Positions 27,230 to 35,466 of a stretch of DNA of 64,000 bases are shown piece after piece. The notes under the pieces were generated by a model. It made no database searches. It was given only the letters and a program-made list of their open reading frames with translations, and was not told the origin of the DNA. The first letter of the stretch is position 1, and every line of letters begins with the position of its first letter. The position numbers were made by a program, and so were the translations under genes. The DNA is from Gemmatimonas groenlandica (GTDB taxonomy: Bacteria; Gemmatimonadota; Gemmatimonadetes; Gemmatimonadales; Gemmatimonadaceae): the NCBI RefSeq assembly GCF_013004105.1, contig NZ_CP053085.1, positions 372,001 through 436,000 on the forward strand, given 5' to 3'.

Positions 27230-28663
27230 TCATTCGTTTCGTCCCGACGCGGGAAAACCCGCCGCGCTCCAAGCGGCGAACCCGCCGCGGAGGTTCACCG
27301 CGTCGGTTCGACCGAGACGGTGGAGCAGGCTGGTCGCCACCGCGGAGCGCACGCCGGACTGGCAGTGCACGAGCAGCGTCGTGGCGGGGAGTTCGTCGAG
27401 TCGTTGACGCAGGTCGCCCAGCGGAACGTGGAGCGCACCAGCGATATGCCCCGCGTCCCACTCCGTGCGGCCTCGCACGTCGATCACCGTGGCGCCGCCG
27501 TTCGCCGTCGTCGTGGGGATGTCCGTCGCCGAGATCTGCGGAATGGTGTGCAGGTCGTGGCCGGCCTCGCGCCACACCTGAAGAGCCTCGTGCGCATCAA
27601 CCCAGCCGACGATTCGATCAAATCCGATGCGTGAGAGATCTCGGACCGCGCGCTGCACGTCGTCGCTCTCCGCGTCCGCCATCAGCACGAGCTCGTCCGT
27701 CACCGGAATGATCGACCCCGCCCAGGTGCTGAAGCTCTTGGAGTAGGGTAACGACAGACTCCCGTCGATCGCGCCGTAGGCGAATTCGCTGGCCGGCCGC
27801 ATGTCGAGCATCCAGCGCGTGTGGCTCGACGAACCACGGAGCGCATCGGCCGCGGCCAAGCGTGGCGCGAACGGCGGCCGGCCCAAGATCGGCGGACCAT
27901 CCCGGTTGATGCGCTTCATCGCCGCGAAATAGCGTGGCGGCTCGGGCTGCCCGTCGAGCACAGCGGCCACGAACGCCGCCTCGTCCGACTCGGCGACACC
28001 CCAGTTCGAGAGCTTTTCGTAGCCGACCGTGGACGACGGCACGGCACCCAATGCCTTTCCGCAGGCGGATCCTGCGCCGTGCCCGGGCCATACCTGCAGA
28101 TGATCGGGAAGCGCCCGGAACCGCTGGACCGAACGGAACAGCGTTCGCGCTCCCGCTTCCATCGTGTCAGCGATGCCGGCCGCCCGTTCCAGCAGGTCGG
28201 GGCGCCCCACATCGCCCACGAACACGAAGTCTCCGGTGAGAATCCCCATCGGGCCGGCACCGCGCGGACGATCGGTCACTACGAACGAGAGATGTTCGGG
28301 TGTGTGTCCGGGGGTGTGCAGCACATCCAGCTGGATGTTGCCCACAAAAATCGTGTCGCCGTCGTGCAGCAGCACTGCGTCATCCTGCGCGGCAAAGGCG
28401 TACTGCCACTCGGGGCCGCCTTCGGCTGACAGATACAAGCGCGCGCCGGTCGCCGCGCGGAGCTCACGGGAGCCGGACACGAAGTCGGCGTGAATATGTG
28501 TTTCGGTAACATGCGTGATGCGCAGCCCTTCAGCGCGCGCGACATCGAGATACGTCGCGGGATCGCGAAGGGGGTCGATCACGATGGCTTCGCCGGTCGC
28601 CTGGCATCCGATCACGTAGCTCGCCTGAGCGAGCGCCGGATCATAGAGTTCGCGAAAGAACAT
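27230..28663 (-). CDS. metallo-beta-lactamase fold enzyme with two rhodanese domains (persulfide dioxygenase-like)
   Basis: 477 residues, cytosolic. Residues 1-240 are a metallo-beta-lactamase domain of the ETHE1/persulfide dioxygenase branch: THIHADF (H56, H58, D60), HTPGHTPEHLSF, GDFVFVGDVGRPDL and WPGHGAGSACGK. Residues about 265-365 are a rhodanese domain whose active loop reads MADAESDD, with no cysteine, so it is probably inactive. Residues about 375-477 are a second rhodanese with C434 in LVHCQSGVRSA, a normal active loop. Such MBL-rhodanese fusions oxidise glutathione- or other low-molecular-weight persulfides to sulfite and handle the sulfane sulfur. TATATT six bases upstream suggests a leaderless mRNA. 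Confidence 0.93.
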   Translation of the reverse strand: MFFRELYDPALAQASYVIGCQATGEAIVIDPLRDPATYLDVARAEGLRITHVTETHIHADFVSGSRELRAATGARLYLSAEGGPEWQYAFAAQDDAVLLHDGDTIFVGNIQLDVLHTPGHTPEHLSFVVTDRPRGAGPMGILTGDFVFVGDVGRPDLLERAAGIADTMEAGARTLFRSVQRFRALPDHLQVWPGHGAGSACGKALGAVPSSTVGYEKLSNWGVAESDEAAFVAAVLDGQPEPPRYFAAMKRINRDGPPILGRPPFAPRLAAADALRGSSSHTRWMLDMRPASEFAYGAIDGSLSLPYSKSFSTWAGSIIPVTDELVLMADAESDDVQRAVRDLSRIGFDRIVGWVDAHEALQVWREAGHDLHTIPQISATDIPTTTANGGATVIDVRGRTEWDAGHIAGALHVPLGDLRQRLDELPATTLLVHCQSGVRSAVATSLLHRLGRTDAVNLRGGFAAWSAAGFPASGRNE

Positions 28664-28669
28664 GTTTGG

Positions 28670-28675
28670 AATATA
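28670..28675 (-). promoter_or_regulatory. -10-like box TATATT, possible leaderless start
   Basis: TATATT is followed by CCAAAC and the ATG at 28663. It is the best -10 match of the set and there is no Shine-Dalgarno. Confidence 0.45.
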
Positions 28676-28776
28676 CCGAAGGCTGGGTCGAGCGGCTTGT
28701 CACAAAAAGTTTGAGACAATTCCCGCGCCGTAACGGTGGTGCCGATGTCGCTATGCCTGGTTGCTCGTCATTGAAA

Positions 28777-28782
28777 TAGCAT
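28777..28782 (+). promoter_or_regulatory. -10-like box TAGCAT, possible leaderless start
   Basis: TAGCAT, then six bases, then the ATG at 28789 of the single-pass membrane protein gene. No Shine-Dalgarno is seen. Confidence 0.35.
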
Positions 28783-28788
28783 GTTCCC

Positions 28789-29451
28789 ATGTCCTCGAAT
28801 CCCCCGCGCCGCCCATCGACGCTTTCTGCGGAGAAGTTCTCTGCAGCGACGCGGCCGATCGGCTGGGCGCCTGACCCGCGTGCACCGGCACGCCCCGCTG
28901 AGGCCGCGATGACGTGGTCTGCGCGGCCGCCTGCTCCTGTTGCGACGGCGTACCCGGGAGCGCGAGCTCCTGGCGTCGCCTCGCCGGTTGCCGCTGGCGT
29001 ACGGGGGGCGGGTGCCCTGCCGGAGCGGGAGACAGCGCGAACGCGCGCACTCACCAAGGGTGCCGCGAAGTCGGAGAAGGACAGTCAGATCGTGACCAGC
29101 CTGGTCGTCGCGTTCGTGCTGGTCGTCCTCGCCGTCGGATCGCTGCGCGTGCGAGGCAACATGCGCGTGACCCAAAGCAAAGATGCCGTCTCCGGCACGC
29201 TCAAGGCGGTGCACGAACGGCAGTCGACGTTCCGCCTGTTGAATCAGCGCTTCGCGACCTGGCGTGAGCTCGAAGCCCGCGGCATGCGGCTGCCCACCGA
29301 GCAGGCGGTGGTCAAGTCGAACGCCACGGCATCGCACTGGTTCGTGTCCGTTCGGGACAGCGCAACCGGCGTGATTTGCGACAAGACGGGCGAATTGTTC
29401 GACGAGAGCCCGGACGAACGCCGCCCGGTGTGCCGCGAGCCCGGGAAGTAG
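28789..29451 (+). CDS. single-pass membrane protein, pseudopilin-like layout
   Basis: 220 residues. The first 95 are disordered, rich in Pro/Ala/Arg, and should be cytoplasmic. One membrane helix follows (IVTSLVVAFVLVVLAVGSLRV, about residues 101-121), then a long helix (QSKDAVSGTLKAVHERQSTFRLLNQRF) and a compact outer part with two cysteines (GVICDKTGE and PVCREPGK) that may pair. Hydrophobic helix continuing into an amphipathic helix and a small cysteine-bridged head resembles type IV pilin-like proteins, but there is no GFTxxE prepilin cleavage site. Function unknown. The TonB receptor gene starts 71 bases downstream on the same strand, so cotranscription is likely. Confidence 0.75.
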   Translation: MSSNPPRRPSTLSAEKFSAATRPIGWAPDPRAPARPAEAAMTWSARPPAPVATAYPGARAPGVASPVAAGVRGAGALPERETARTRALTKGAAKSEKDSQIVTSLVVAFVLVVLAVGSLRVRGNMRVTQSKDAVSGTLKAVHERQSTFRLLNQRFATWRELEARGMRLPTEQAVVKSNATASHWFVSVRDSATGVICDKTGELFDESPDERRPVCREPGK

Positions 29452-29522
29452 CCGACGAAATCAGTTCGGCGGGAATCGTCGACGCGGGTTCCGATTCCCT
29501 GCTGCGGGCGATAGATCGGAGC

Positions 29523-31715
29523 GTGCATAACGAACCTCGATTTTCATCGCTGCGCCGGATCCGCCGCCGCGACCCGATCGCCGCCCTCGGCGCGGTCATG
29601 CTCACGCTCGCCGCGACGACGGCGCACGCGCAAGCGCGCACACGTGCCGATAGCGCGAAAGCCGACAGCGCGCGAACGACCAGCGCGCAGGCGTTGCAGG
29701 GCGTCCGCGTGACCGTCACGCGAGACGCCGCCCGCTCGCCCCTCGAACTACCCTTCGCCTGGTCGCGCGCCACTATCGATGACCGCCCGGCCCTGCGCCG
29801 CAGCGGCGTCGCCGATGTGCTGCTCGGTATCCCCGGCGTGCAGGTACAGGATCGGGCCAATCCGTCGCAGGATCCACGGATCGCCGTTCGCGGCTTTGGC
29901 GCGCGCTCAGCCTTCGGGGTACGCGGCGTGCGCGTCCTGCGCGACGGCATTCCGCTCACACTTCCCGATGGCCAGACGCCGCTCGATTGGCTCGATCTCG
30001 AATCGGTCGGTCGCGTCGATGTCATCCGCGGCACGGCAGCCGCTCTGTACGGAAATGCCGCCGGTGGCGTGATCGATTTCCGTTCGCGCGCGCCCTCGGC
30101 GCGTCCCTTTGCGATTGATGCCCGACTGTGGGATGGCGGTGGCCTGCAGCGCGGCTCCGTGCTCGCCTCGGGCAGTCGGCGTGATACCACCGGTACGGTG
30201 CAGGGTGGCGGCTGGCTCGGGTCGGTCACACGAACCACGGGCGATGGCCCGCGGCAGTGGTCGCATCTCGATGCCACCAGTGCTTTCGGCCGTGCGATGG
30301 CGACGCTGGGTGGAACGCGCTTCGAAGTGCAGGGCACGCGATACGACACACCGCGCGCCGAGAACACCGGGGCGCTCACGGCGGCCGAGCTGGCGCGCGA
30401 TCCGCGACTCCCCGACTCGCTGAACATCACCCGTCGCTCGCGCAAAGCCGTTGAACAGTCGCAGCTGTCGCTGCTGGCGGCGCGCGGCGACGGAGCGAAT
30501 ACACTCAACGCGTCCCTCTTCGTGGGCACGCGCACGCTCGACAATCCCCTCCCGTTTGCGATCGTCGCTGTCGATCGGCATGTCGCCGGTGGGTCGCTGC
30601 ATGGCGCACGGCGCACGACGCGGCTGTCGTGGCCCCTACGGCTCGGTGCGGGGGTCGATGCGCAACGTCAAGTCGACGATCGACTCAATTTCGAGAACTG
30701 CAGCACACTGGCCGCATCGGCGCCGGCCACTGCGCTCTGCCCGAAGCCGGGCAACGAACGCGGGTCCGTACGCCTCAACCAGCAGGAACGTGTGGGTGGG
30801 CTCGGCGGCTACGTCCGCGCCGAGGTGGAGGCGCCGCATCGGATCTTCGCCAGCGCGGCGCTGCGATACGACCGCGTGAACTTCGCGGTGCGCGACCGCT
30901 TCATCACGGGCACCAATCTCGATGACTCTGGCGAGCGCGTGCTCAGTGCGGTCAGCCCAATGCTGGGCATCGCCTGGCGTGCACGACCACTGCTGTCGGT
31001 CTACGCGAATCTGAGTACGGCCTTCGAGACGCCGACCATCACCGAGCTCACGAATCAGGACAACGGCGCGGCCGGCTTGAATGCGTTGCTCGATCCGCAG
31101 CGGACGCGCACGGCGGAAGTCGGCGTACAGGGCATGCTCTGGTCGCGGCTGCGGGCCGACGTGGCGCTGTTCCGCGCGACCGTGCTCGAGGAGCTCGTGC
31201 CATTCGATGTGCCCAACCAACCGGGGCGCCGCGCGTTCCGTAACGCCGGGCGTACCTCACGTCAGGGCATCGAAACCAATCTCACCGCGTCCACATCGAT
31301 GTTCGATATTGGCGTGGCGCACACCTGGTCGCGCTTCGAATTCGATACCTACCGCGTGGGCGCGGCCAACTACGACGGCAAAGTGATTCCCGGTATTCCG
31401 GCGCACCTGCTGCAGGCGTACGTCACGGCCCGTCGCGCTGGCTGGTTCGCCACGGTTGACGGCACCGCGTCGTCGCGCGTCAGCGCCGACGATGCGAGCA
31501 CGGTGTTCGCGGCGGGCTACGCCGCGTGGAATGTGCGCGCCGGCTACACGGCCCCACGCGTGGGGCATGTACGACTCGAGCCGACGGTCGGGATCGAAAA
31601 CATGTTCGATCGTCGCTACGCCGGCTCGGTAGTGATCAACGCGACACGCTCTCGCTATTTTGAGCCCGGCCTGCCGCGCCGACTCACCTTCGTGATGCGC
31701 ATTCAAGCAGAGTAG
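29523..31715 (+). CDS. TonB-dependent outer-membrane receptor
   Basis: 730 residues from GTG 29523; the frame extends back to 29376, but that overlaps the previous gene and has no signal. From the GTG, a signal peptide ends at TTAHAQA. The plug domain is clear: ADVLLGIPGVQVQDRAN, RIAVRGFGARSAFGVRGVRVLRDGIPLTLPDG and the end VDVIRGTAAALYGNAAGGVIDF. The barrel shows alternating strands, a late FDRRYAGSVVINATRSRYFEPG and the C-terminal strand ending in RLTFVMRIQAE. It imports a scarce substrate such as a metal chelate, vitamin or oligomer using TonB energy; nothing in the context fixes the ligand. Confidence 0.92.
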   Translation: MHNEPRFSSLRRIRRRDPIAALGAVMLTLAATTAHAQARTRADSAKADSARTTSAQALQGVRVTVTRDAARSPLELPFAWSRATIDDRPALRRSGVADVLLGIPGVQVQDRANPSQDPRIAVRGFGARSAFGVRGVRVLRDGIPLTLPDGQTPLDWLDLESVGRVDVIRGTAAALYGNAAGGVIDFRSRAPSARPFAIDARLWDGGGLQRGSVLASGSRRDTTGTVQGGGWLGSVTRTTGDGPRQWSHLDATSAFGRAMATLGGTRFEVQGTRYDTPRAENTGALTAAELARDPRLPDSLNITRRSRKAVEQSQLSLLAARGDGANTLNASLFVGTRTLDNPLPFAIVAVDRHVAGGSLHGARRTTRLSWPLRLGAGVDAQRQVDDRLNFENCSTLAASAPATALCPKPGNERGSVRLNQQERVGGLGGYVRAEVEAPHRIFASAALRYDRVNFAVRDRFITGTNLDDSGERVLSAVSPMLGIAWRARPLLSVYANLSTAFETPTITELTNQDNGAAGLNALLDPQRTRTAEVGVQGMLWSRLRADVALFRATVLEELVPFDVPNQPGRRAFRNAGRTSRQGIETNLTASTSMFDIGVAHTWSRFEFDTYRVGAANYDGKVIPGIPAHLLQAYVTARRAGWFATVDGTASSRVSADDASTVFAAGYAAWNVRAGYTAPRVGHVRLEPTVGIENMFDRRYAGSVVINATRSRYFEPGLPRRLTFVMRIQAE

Positions 31716-31738
31716 ACGAGTCGAGCGCACATCACGCA

Positions 31739-32782
31739 CTACTGATACTGGATGTACAACGGCCTCGGGGTGAGTGCGAGCAGATCGCGCGGCGTCATCA
31801 TCGTGCTCCCCGAACGCCGGTCGTTCTTGTAGAACAGTTTGAAGCCCGCGAACTGGACCGGCTCGGCGTACACATACGCCGCGTACGAATCCCGCTTGAG
31901 ACTCGGCGGTCCCCAGCCGTCCATGTGCATCACCACCTGCACGCGCGGATCGCGCTTGATCTTCGTGGCGTTAGTCAGCATCGGCTTGGTGAAGCGGTGC
32001 ACCACCAGGATCTTCGGCGGCAGCTTCTTTTCCGTGACGAGCTTCGCGAGATAGTCGATGGCCCAGTTCACGTCGGCGGCATCGTAGCTGCCGATCTTCC
32101 GGCCGGGCTTGGTGCCGTTTTTCATGGCGAACTCGGGGTCCATGCCGAAGTGCACGTCGCGCTTGGACAGCCATGATTCGAGGCGCGGCAGTTCTTCCTG
32201 AATAGTGCTCAGCCCGACTTGCACATCAAGAAACAGCAGCGCGTTTCGCTCCTTCGCCCAACCGTACACTTTCTCGGTGAGCGCGTCGCCGTGGCGCATG
32301 CGGTACTTGCCATCCTTGCCGGCGTCGCCCTGCGCCACCGTGGTGATCAGATGCAGTGCCGGCTGTACCGGTGTGGAGGGATCGGCTTTCGTCCAGGCCG
32401 CCACTTCGCGGTCGAGCATGGCGAGCATCTCGGGCTTCGGATATTCGCCCAGCACACCCATGCGTTTCGAAAATGGATTGCCGTAGTACGCGATGATGCG
32501 CTTGGCTGGGAGCACGCTGCCCGGCAGCGGCGCGGGGCCTGGCACGGGCCACACCGGCACGGGTTTACCGGCGAGAGCACGGGCCGCTGCCGACGTGCCA
32601 GTGGCCGGATAGGCGTACTTTGGGCCTGAGTCGGGCTTGAGTGTACTCCCTGCCGGCTTCGTAGCCCTAACCTGTGCCTGCTTGGTGGAGTCTTGCGCAG
32701 TGAGCGGCGATACGACGCGCGTGGTCGCGAGGACAAACAGTATGGATGCCGCGATCACGCGCGGCGAAACACGAGAAGTCAT
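31739..32782 (-). CDS. secreted protein with TIM-barrel-like features, unknown
   Basis: 347 residues starting at the ATG at 32782, nine bases inside a longer TTG frame. It has a signal peptide (VIAASILFVLATTRVVSPLTAQ) and a Pro-rich stretch (PVPVWPVPGPAPLPGS). The core has a pattern of strand-helix pairs: RIIAYYGNPFSK, PALHLITTVAQ, NALLFLDVQVG, VHFGMDPEFAMK, KILVVHRFT, VQVVMHMDGWG and FKLFYKND. This fits a (beta/alpha)8 barrel such as those in secreted glycoside hydrolase-like proteins, but no family catalytic pair can be assigned with confidence; FGMDPEF and HMDGWG carry acidic residues on strand ends. Enzymatic function is a guess. Confidence 0.78.
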   Translation of the reverse strand: MTSRVSPRVIAASILFVLATTRVVSPLTAQDSTKQAQVRATKPAGSTLKPDSGPKYAYPATGTSAAARALAGKPVPVWPVPGPAPLPGSVLPAKRIIAYYGNPFSKRMGVLGEYPKPEMLAMLDREVAAWTKADPSTPVQPALHLITTVAQGDAGKDGKYRMRHGDALTEKVYGWAKERNALLFLDVQVGLSTIQEELPRLESWLSKRDVHFGMDPEFAMKNGTKPGRKIGSYDAADVNWAIDYLAKLVTEKKLPPKILVVHRFTKPMLTNATKIKRDPRVQVVMHMDGWGPPSLKRDSYAAYVYAEPVQFAGFKLFYKNDRRSGSTMMTPRDLLALTPRPLYIQYQ

Positions 32783-32789
32783 CTGGAAC

Positions 32790-32795
32790 AATCTA
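32790..32795 (-). promoter_or_regulatory. -10-like box TAGATT, possible near-leaderless start
   Basis: TAGATT is followed by seven bases and the ATG at 32782 of the secreted TIM-barrel-like protein. This favours that ATG over the upstream TTG (32791), which would lie inside the box. Confidence 0.4.
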
Positions 32796-32903
32796 GATGA
32801 CCGACTGGCACGATACGGGAACCGGTCTCATTGTGTGGCTGGTTGAGTTAGTGTTCCATCGCACGACTCGCGCACGCCAGTCTCCTCCATTCGTCCCGCT
32901 GCC

Positions 32904-33230
32904 ATGAACGAAACGACAACCGTTCCCGAGGATTTTGACGGATTTCTCCTCGACTTCGTCCCCGTGCACGACGGCATCTGGAGCCTGTACGGCATCGATG
33001 ACGACCGTCCGGTCGCGATGTGGAGTCGTCCGCACGCCGAGCGCTATGCGCAGCGTCTGCAGGAAGCGACGGCGCGCGAGAAAATCGCGGAATGGGCGCT
33101 GGGTGATGTGACGGCGAAGAACCTTCCCGCTTGCATCTTGAAGGCGGAAGCGACGCTCGCCACAGCGCGTGCCGCGACCGCCCTGTGGTCGGAGCGCCTG
33201 CGCGTCGTGAATTCGTTTCGGCCGGAGTAG
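32904..33230 (+). CDS. small soluble protein, unknown
   Basis: 108 residues, acidic N-terminal half (EDFDGFLLDFVPVHDGIWSLYGIDDD) and an alpha-helical C-terminal half (HAERYAQRLQEATAREKIAEWALGDV). No signal, membrane segment or known motif is seen. Codon pattern and the compact beta-then-helix layout suggest a real protein. It is divergent from the gene before it and convergent with sppA, with a large palindromic hairpin lying between the two stops. Confidence 0.65.
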   Translation: MNETTTVPEDFDGFLLDFVPVHDGIWSLYGIDDDRPVAMWSRPHAERYAQRLQEATAREKIAEWALGDVTAKNLPACILKAEATLATARAATALWSERLRVVNSFRPE

Positions 33231-33240
33231 CCTTTCAGTA

Positions 33241-33320
33241 ACTCACGACTCCAAACTTCGACTCAAGACTCGAGACTCACGTGAGTCTAGAGTCTTGAGT
33301 GAAAGTTTGGAGTCGCGAGT
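33241..33320. repeat. 80-base palindrome between convergent genes
   Basis: Two arms of about 40 bases, 33241-33280 and 33281-33320, are near-perfect inverted repeats centred on CAC|GTG. Each arm contains the unit GACTC in variants (CGACTCCAAACTT, ACTCAAGACTC, GAGACTCAC), so the arms look internally repetitive. The hairpin would terminate both flanking genes. Confidence 0.85.
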
Positions 33321-33333
33321 ATTTCTGCGATTC

Positions 33334-35247
33334 TTAGTGAATGCGGAGCACGAACGGCATGCGCGCGTACACGCCGCGCGGGTCGTTGTAGCGCAGCAGC
33401 ACGTCCAGCTCATGTGTGATGTCACGAGCCAGTGAGCTGGCCGGGCCGCGTCCCGACAGGAGGGCGTTGGCACCGGCCGGCGAGGCCGCACGGATCGCCG
33501 CTGCCACCGGCGTCGGCTTGTTGTCCAGCATATCCGTCAGCTTCTCGGTCGCGCTCTTCACGCGCGGGTACTCGCGCACGTCGTAGTCGCCGGTGATCTT
33601 CGCCAGTGTGGCGGCGCTCTTCAGGGCGGCATCGAGTCCGCCCATCGAGTCCACGAGACCGATGCGCATCGCATCGTCGCCCGACCACACGCGCCCTTCG
33701 GCAATCGCCCGGACCGAGTCCGGCGTCAGCTTGCGCGCCGTCGACACGCGCGTGATGAACGCCTCGTACACGGCGTCGGTCCCGCGCTGCAACACCGCGA
33801 GTTCAGCCTCGGACCGAGGACGCGCGATCGAGAACAGGTCGGCATAGCGTCCGGTCTTCACAGTATCGAAGGTCACGCCATTGCGATTGGCCAGCGTCTT
33901 GATGTTTGGCACGAGCGAGAACACGCCGATCGATCCCGTGATCGTGTTCGGCTGGGCGAACACGCGGACGGCCGCCGTGCTGATCCAGTAGCCACCGCTC
34001 GCGGCCACCGTGCCCATCGACACCACGATCGGCTTCTTCTTGGCGATGAGCGTCAATTCGCGCTGGATCTGCTCGGAGGCGATCGCACTGCCGCCCGGGC
34101 TGTTCACGCGCAGCACCACAGCCTTCACCTTCGCGTCGTTGCGTACGCGGCGCAGTTCGCGCGCCATTGATGCGCCGCCGATCGTGCCGTCGCCGCCTTC
34201 GCCATCCACGATATCGCCTTCGGCATACACGATCGCGATCGTCTGACTGGCGCTGAAGCTGCGATCCTTCGCCACGGCGATCGGGGCGTACTCGCCCAAC
34301 GTGATCTGCGGCAGCGTCGGCCGGTCGAGCAGCCTGGCCATCTCCGCAGCGCGGGTGCTGTCCTTGGCGCTCGGTTTGGCCCCATCGGCCGAACGCGCCG
34401 CCGAGGCGAGCTTCTGCAAGTCGTCCAACACGTCGTCGAAGTACGCGATACGGTCCACCAGCTTGGCCGCCTTGGCGTCGGCGGCGAGAATGATGCCCTG
34501 TGTATCCACGATGGTCTGCAGCGCAACCGTGTCGATGCCACGACTCTGCGCGACACCGCGCTTCACTTCACTCCACAGATCGCCCAGGTACGACTCGGTT
34601 TGCAGTCGATTCTCCGGGCTCATCTCCTGCCGCGTGAATGGTTCGACCGCCGCCTTGAAGCGGCCGACGCGGCTCACCTGCATGCCGATGCCGTACTTCT
34701 CGAACATGCCGGTGAAGAACACTTGCTCCGACGCCAGACCCGGCATCAGCAGTGATCCGAAGGGGTCGAGCGTGACGACGCTGGCGGCCGAGGCCACGTA
34801 GTAGTCGCGCGTATCCGGATTCACGAGGTAGGCATGGACCGGCTTCTTCGACTGCCGGAAGGTGGCGATCGCCGCGCGCAGTTCGCGCAGCGCCGCGAAG
34901 CCCGAGGCGTAGCCGTCAGCGGAAATGGAGCCACGCAGGAGAATGCCACTGATGCGATCGTCGTCGGCGGCGGCCTTGAGCGCGATGGTCGCGGCGCGCA
35001 GTGGGATGGCGCCACCACGCCCGGCCGAGAGTGCGTCGTCGAGAAAGGATCCCGGCTTCGTTTCGGCAGGCCGATCAGAGAAGGCGCGATCCAGATCGAT
35101 CACGAGCACCGAGCCATCGGCGACCTCCACGGGAGCCTTTGAGCCGGCCGAGGCGGCGATGCCGACGATCAGCAGGATGCCGCCCACGACGCAGATCGCG
35201 ATCGTGAGCAGGTTGGCGGCGATGGCGGTCAGAAACTGCTTCATCAT
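33334..35247 (-). CDS. sppA: signal peptide peptidase SppA, 67K type
   Basis: 637 residues, the length of the duplicated E. coli-type SppA. An N-terminal membrane anchor (AIAANLLTIAICVVGGILLIVGIAASA) places the S49 domains outside the membrane. The general base Lys is in VGRFKAAVEPF (K198) and the nucleophile Ser in VAASGGYWIS (S417), matching the Lys/Ser dyad split across the two repeats. NSPGGSAIASEQIQREL (382 onward) is the conserved loop of the second repeat. It degrades cleaved signal peptides and other membrane peptides. It shares no operon with its neighbours; the 5' end faces the acyl-CoA dehydrogenase gene. Confidence 0.95.
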   Translation of the reverse strand: MMKQFLTAIAANLLTIAICVVGGILLIVGIAASAGSKAPVEVADGSVLVIDLDRAFSDRPAETKPGSFLDDALSAGRGGAIPLRAATIALKAAADDDRISGILLRGSISADGYASGFAALRELRAAIATFRQSKKPVHAYLVNPDTRDYYVASAASVVTLDPFGSLLMPGLASEQVFFTGMFEKYGIGMQVSRVGRFKAAVEPFTRQEMSPENRLQTESYLGDLWSEVKRGVAQSRGIDTVALQTIVDTQGIILAADAKAAKLVDRIAYFDDVLDDLQKLASAARSADGAKPSAKDSTRAAEMARLLDRPTLPQITLGEYAPIAVAKDRSFSASQTIAIVYAEGDIVDGEGGDGTIGGASMARELRRVRNDAKVKAVVLRVNSPGGSAIASEQIQRELTLIAKKKPIVVSMGTVAASGGYWISTAAVRVFAQPNTITGSIGVFSLVPNIKTLANRNGVTFDTVKTGRYADLFSIARPRSEAELAVLQRGTDAVYEAFITRVSTARKLTPDSVRAIAEGRVWSGDDAMRIGLVDSMGGLDAALKSAATLAKITGDYDVREYPRVKSATEKLTDMLDNKPTPVAAAIRAASPAGANALLSGRGPASSLARDITHELDVLLRYNDPRGVYARMPFVLRIH

Positions 35248-35466
35248 GATCCGGACTCGAGAGGAATCGGCGCGCGTGGTCAGAAGCTCCTACGTTGTTC
35301 GCGTCGAAAAAGCTCCAGAAGGGTATACCCGAGGCCCAGTCTCCTCAAAACATGACGGTGGCGTCGCAATTGGGGCTTGCCGACGTCCTGATCCGGCCAC
35401 AGCTTCCAAGGGAGCAGGTCACCCCGCCGTACCCCCGCTGTACACCCGCCTGGAGGACGTCCGTCC

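Noticed and set aside
28789-29451. true type IV pilin
   Set aside because: No Gly-Phe-x-x-x-Glu prepilin cleavage site and a 95-residue cytoplasmic arm, far longer than a pilin leader.
29312-30616. 434-residue minus-strand frame opposite the TonB receptor plug
   Set aside because: Low-complexity Arg/Ser/Pro composition and complete overlap with a recognisable plug domain.
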